In this document: positions 62,153 to 64,000 of the stretch, piece by piece
Layout: each line of letters starts with the position of its first letter
Position numbering within the stretch: the stretch's first letter is position 1
Assembly: GCA_019637195.1 (NCBI GenBank)
Contig: JAHBWA010000033.1
Location: 1-64,000, forward strand
Direction: 5' to 3'
From: Labilithrix sp.
GTDB lineage: Bacteria; Myxococcota_A; Polyangia; Polyangiales; Polyangiaceae
Length of the DNA stretch: 64,000 nt
Position numbers and translations under genes: made by a program
The notes under the pieces: model-generated
Told to the model about the DNA's origin: nothing
Seen by the model: the letters and a program-made list of their open reading frames with translations, nothing else
The model's database searches: none

Positions 62153-63550
62153 TCAGGGGGCGAGGCGGTTCAGCATGCGCGGGAACGGGATGGTCTCGCG
62201 CACGTGCGGGAGGCCGCAGATCCACGACACGGTGCGCTCGATGCCGAGGCCGAAGCCCGCGTGCGGGAACGAGCCGTAGCGGCGGAGATCGAGGTACCAC
62301 TCGAACGCCTCCTTCGGGAGGCGGTGCTCGGCGATGGCGGACTCGAGGCGCGCGAGGTCCGCCTCGCGCTGGCCGCCGCCGATGATCTCGCCGTAGCCCT
62401 CGGGCGCGAGGACGTCCATGTTGAGGGCGAGGGTCGGATCGTTCGGGTCGCGCGCGAAGTAGAACGCCTTCAGGTCCATCGGGTAGCGGTGGATGATGAC
62501 CGGGCAATCGAACTTCTTCGAGATCGTCGTCTCTTCGTCGCCGCCGAAGTCATCTCCGACCTTGGCGTCGGGGTGGCCGTTCTTCTGCAGGAGGTCGATC
62601 GCCTCGTGGTACGTGATGCGCGGGAAGGGCGCCTTGACGTTCTCGAGCATCGTCATGTGGCGCGTCCACCACTCGGGATCGTCCGGGCGCTTCTCGCTGG
62701 CGAGGACGTCGAGCTCCTTCCTCCGCGTCTCGAGCACGCGGGAGACGACGAAGCTGAGGAACTGCTCGGCGAGGACCATGTCGCCCGCGAGGTCCATGAA
62801 CGCGACCTCCGGCTCCACCATCCAGAACTCGGCGAGGTGGCGGCGCGTCTTCGACTTCTCGGCGCGGAACGTGGGACCGAAGCAGTAGACCTTGCCGAAG
62901 GCCGCGGCGCCGGCCTCCATGTAGAGCTGCCCCGACTGCGTCAGGTACGCGGGCTCGCCGTGGTAGTCGGTCTGGAAGAGCGTCGAGGTCCCCTCGCACG
63001 CGTTCGGCGTGAAGACCGGCGCGTCGACCAACGTGAAGTCGTTCTCGTCGAAGAAGTCGCGGACCGCTTTGATGATGGCGTGGCGGACGCGCATGATCGC
63101 GTGCTGGCGCTTGGACCGGAGCCAGAGGTGGCGGTGGTCCATCAAGAAGTCGGTGCCGTGCTCCTTCGGGGAGATGGGGTACTCGCGCGCGGTGGCGGCG
63201 ACGAGCCGGACGTCCTTGGCGTCGAGCTCGTAGGTCCCCTTGAGCTTGCCGTGCTCCTTCACGAGGCCGTCGACCTCGATGCTCGACTCCTGCTGGATGT
63301 GGTCGGCGGCGGCGAAGAGCTCGGGCGACACGTTGCCCTTGAAGACGACGGCCTGGACGATGCCGCTGCCGTCGCGGACCTCGAGGAAGTGGAGCTTGCC
63401 GCTCGAGCGCTTGTTGTAGAGCCAGCCGCGCACCGTCACGGTCTCGCCGACGTGCTCGGCGAGCTTGGCGATGCTGACCACGTTCCCGGGCGGCGTGGGG
63501 GCGCTCGCGACGGAGGGAGACTGGCTGGCGGAGGACTCGGCGTTGCTCAT
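62153..63550 (-). CDS. asnS: Asparaginyl-tRNA synthetase
   Basis: 465 residues; ATG with GGAGGAG upstream. N-terminal OB-fold anticodon domain ([24 protein letters not shown]), then the class II catalytic domain: [14 protein letters not shown], motif 2 [20 protein letters not shown] with MVEPEV, and motif 3 [21 protein letters not shown] followed by FPRML. It charges tRNA-Asn. It differs from AspRS in these motifs. An extra 25-residue Ser/Ala-rich N-terminus is not conserved. Confidence 0.97.
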   Translation of the reverse strand: MSNAESSASQSPSVASAPTPPGNVVSIAKLAEHVGETVTVRGWLYNKRSSGKLHFLEVRDGSGIVQAVVFKGNVSPELFAAADHIQQESSIEVDGLVKEHGKLKGTYELDAKDVRLVAATAREYPISPKEHGTDFLMDHRHLWLRSKRQHAIMRVRHAIIKAVRDFFDENDFTLVDAPVFTPNACEGTSTLFQTDYHGEPAYLTQSGQLYMEAGAAAFGKVYCFGPTFRAEKSKTRRHLAEFWMVEPEVAFMDLAGDMVLAEQFLSFVVSRVLETRRKELDVLASEKRPDDPEWWTRHMTMLENVKAPFPRITYHEAIDLLQKNGHPDAKVGDDFGGDEETTISKKFDCPVIIHRYPMDLKAFYFARDPNDPTLALNMDVLAPEGYGEIIGGGQREADLARLESAIAEHRLPKEAFEWYLDLRRYGSFPHAGFGLGIERTVSWICGLPHVRETIPFPRMLNRLAP

Positions 63551-63615
63551 GGAGGGCTCCTCCGTACCACGAGGCTCGGGCGCGGAAAAGCGACCGCGCG
63601 GGTGGCTGGGTCGGC

Positions 63616-64000
63616 CTACTTCCGTGGTGAGAGGCGCTCGGCGCGCCGTGTCTCGCCCGCGGCTTGCGATGCCTCGACCTCGTCCGTGTCGAGGAGGAGC
63701 GCGGGGATGGGCGCCGGTCGGCGCTCGGCGTCGATCGCGACGAACGTGAGCCGCGCCGTGACACACGGCCAGCGCCGCCCGGTCGTGGCGTCCTCGCCCT
63801 CGACGACGACCTCGATCTCCATCGACGTCCGGAACGTCGCGGTGACGCGGGCCTCGAGGCGGACGACCTCGCCGACGCGCACGGACTGCTCGAACTTCAG
63901 ATCGTCGACGAACGCCGTGACGGCCATGCGGCCCGAGTGTCGCTGCGCGCAGATCGCTGCGCACAGATCGATCCACGCCATGATCTGTCCGCCGAACACG
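63616..64000 (-). CDS. Acyl-CoA thioesterase (YciA/BFIT hotdog type), N-terminus outside window
   Basis: At least 128 codons; the true start lies beyond the right edge. The visible part begins with [21 protein letters not shown], split here as [10 protein letters not shown], the core hotdog helix of YciA-like acyl-CoA hydrolases. [39 protein letters not shown] and ARLTFVAID follow. Only about 25-30 N-terminal residues should be missing. It hydrolyses acyl-CoA esters in the cytoplasm. The C-terminus is an extra charged tail. Confidence 0.88.
   Translation of the reverse strand, partial: VFGGQIMAWIDLCAAICAQRHSGRMAVTAFVDDLKFEQSVRVGEVVRLEARVTATFRTSMEIEVVVEGEDATTGRRWPCVTARLTFVAIDAERRPAPIPALLLDTDEVEASQAAGETRRAERLSPRK

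Overview
The window is very GC-rich with strong codon periodicity. It is packed with Ala/Pro-rich lipoproteins carrying Asp/Ala/Gly linkers, a eukaryote-like Ser/Thr kinase, a PP2C phosphatase, a sigma-54 activator and TonB systems. This gene style is typical of Myxococcota (myxobacteria, probably a Polyangiales-type lineage). That placement is inferred from gene style, not from a marker search. No rRNA, tRNA, CRISPR array, insertion sequence or prophage was recognised.

Layout. 1-7468: secreted lipoproteins for extracellular carbohydrate (two GH43-type beta-propeller proteins and two lectin-like lipoproteins), wrapped around a divergent Ser/Thr kinase plus PEGA-like membrane protein pair. 7538-16490: a SEC-C protein, a MATE exporter, a DUF362/polyferredoxin pair with internally amplified N-termini, and an HxlR regulator divergent from a short-chain dehydrogenase. 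16745-35458: the most unusual part, two collinear paralogous gene modules facing each other tail to tail. Each has, in order, a PstS-like secreted protein, a tiny lipoprotein, an OprP-like porin, a YfaP/DUF2135-like lipoprotein, a TonB-dependent receptor with its own TonB C-terminal domain at the N-terminus, and a further lipoprotein. Only the plus-strand module carries exbB-exbD-tonB. A sensor-less sigma-54 activator, with its own apparently leaderless promoter, sits between them. The minus-strand receptor is broken by many single-base frame changes, and the plus-strand receptor by one.

35854-64000: mostly housekeeping and metabolic genes. These are a haem operon (hemE-hemH-protoporphyrinogen oxidase), the large subunit of methylmalonyl-CoA mutase, DedA, PP2C, ribosome recycling factor, an orphan metal ABC permease, a cysteine-repeat lipoprotein, an extended reductase, a geranylgeranyl-reductase-type flavoprotein, a single protein fusing an RlmD-type methyltransferase to an RluA-type pseudouridine synthase, glycogen synthase, a trypsin-fold lipoprotein lacking its catalytic His and Ser, MgtC, a zinc phospholipase C-like protein, AsnRS and a hotdog thioesterase cut by the window end.

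How it may work together (inference): the two modules look like an envelope-spanning capture and uptake system. A surface lipoprotein set and porin would pair with TonB-gated receptors and a PstS-like periplasmic binder, energised by one shared ExbBD-TonB motor and switched by one activator. The substrate is unknown; the PstS-like and OprP-like parts hint at phosphate or another anion.
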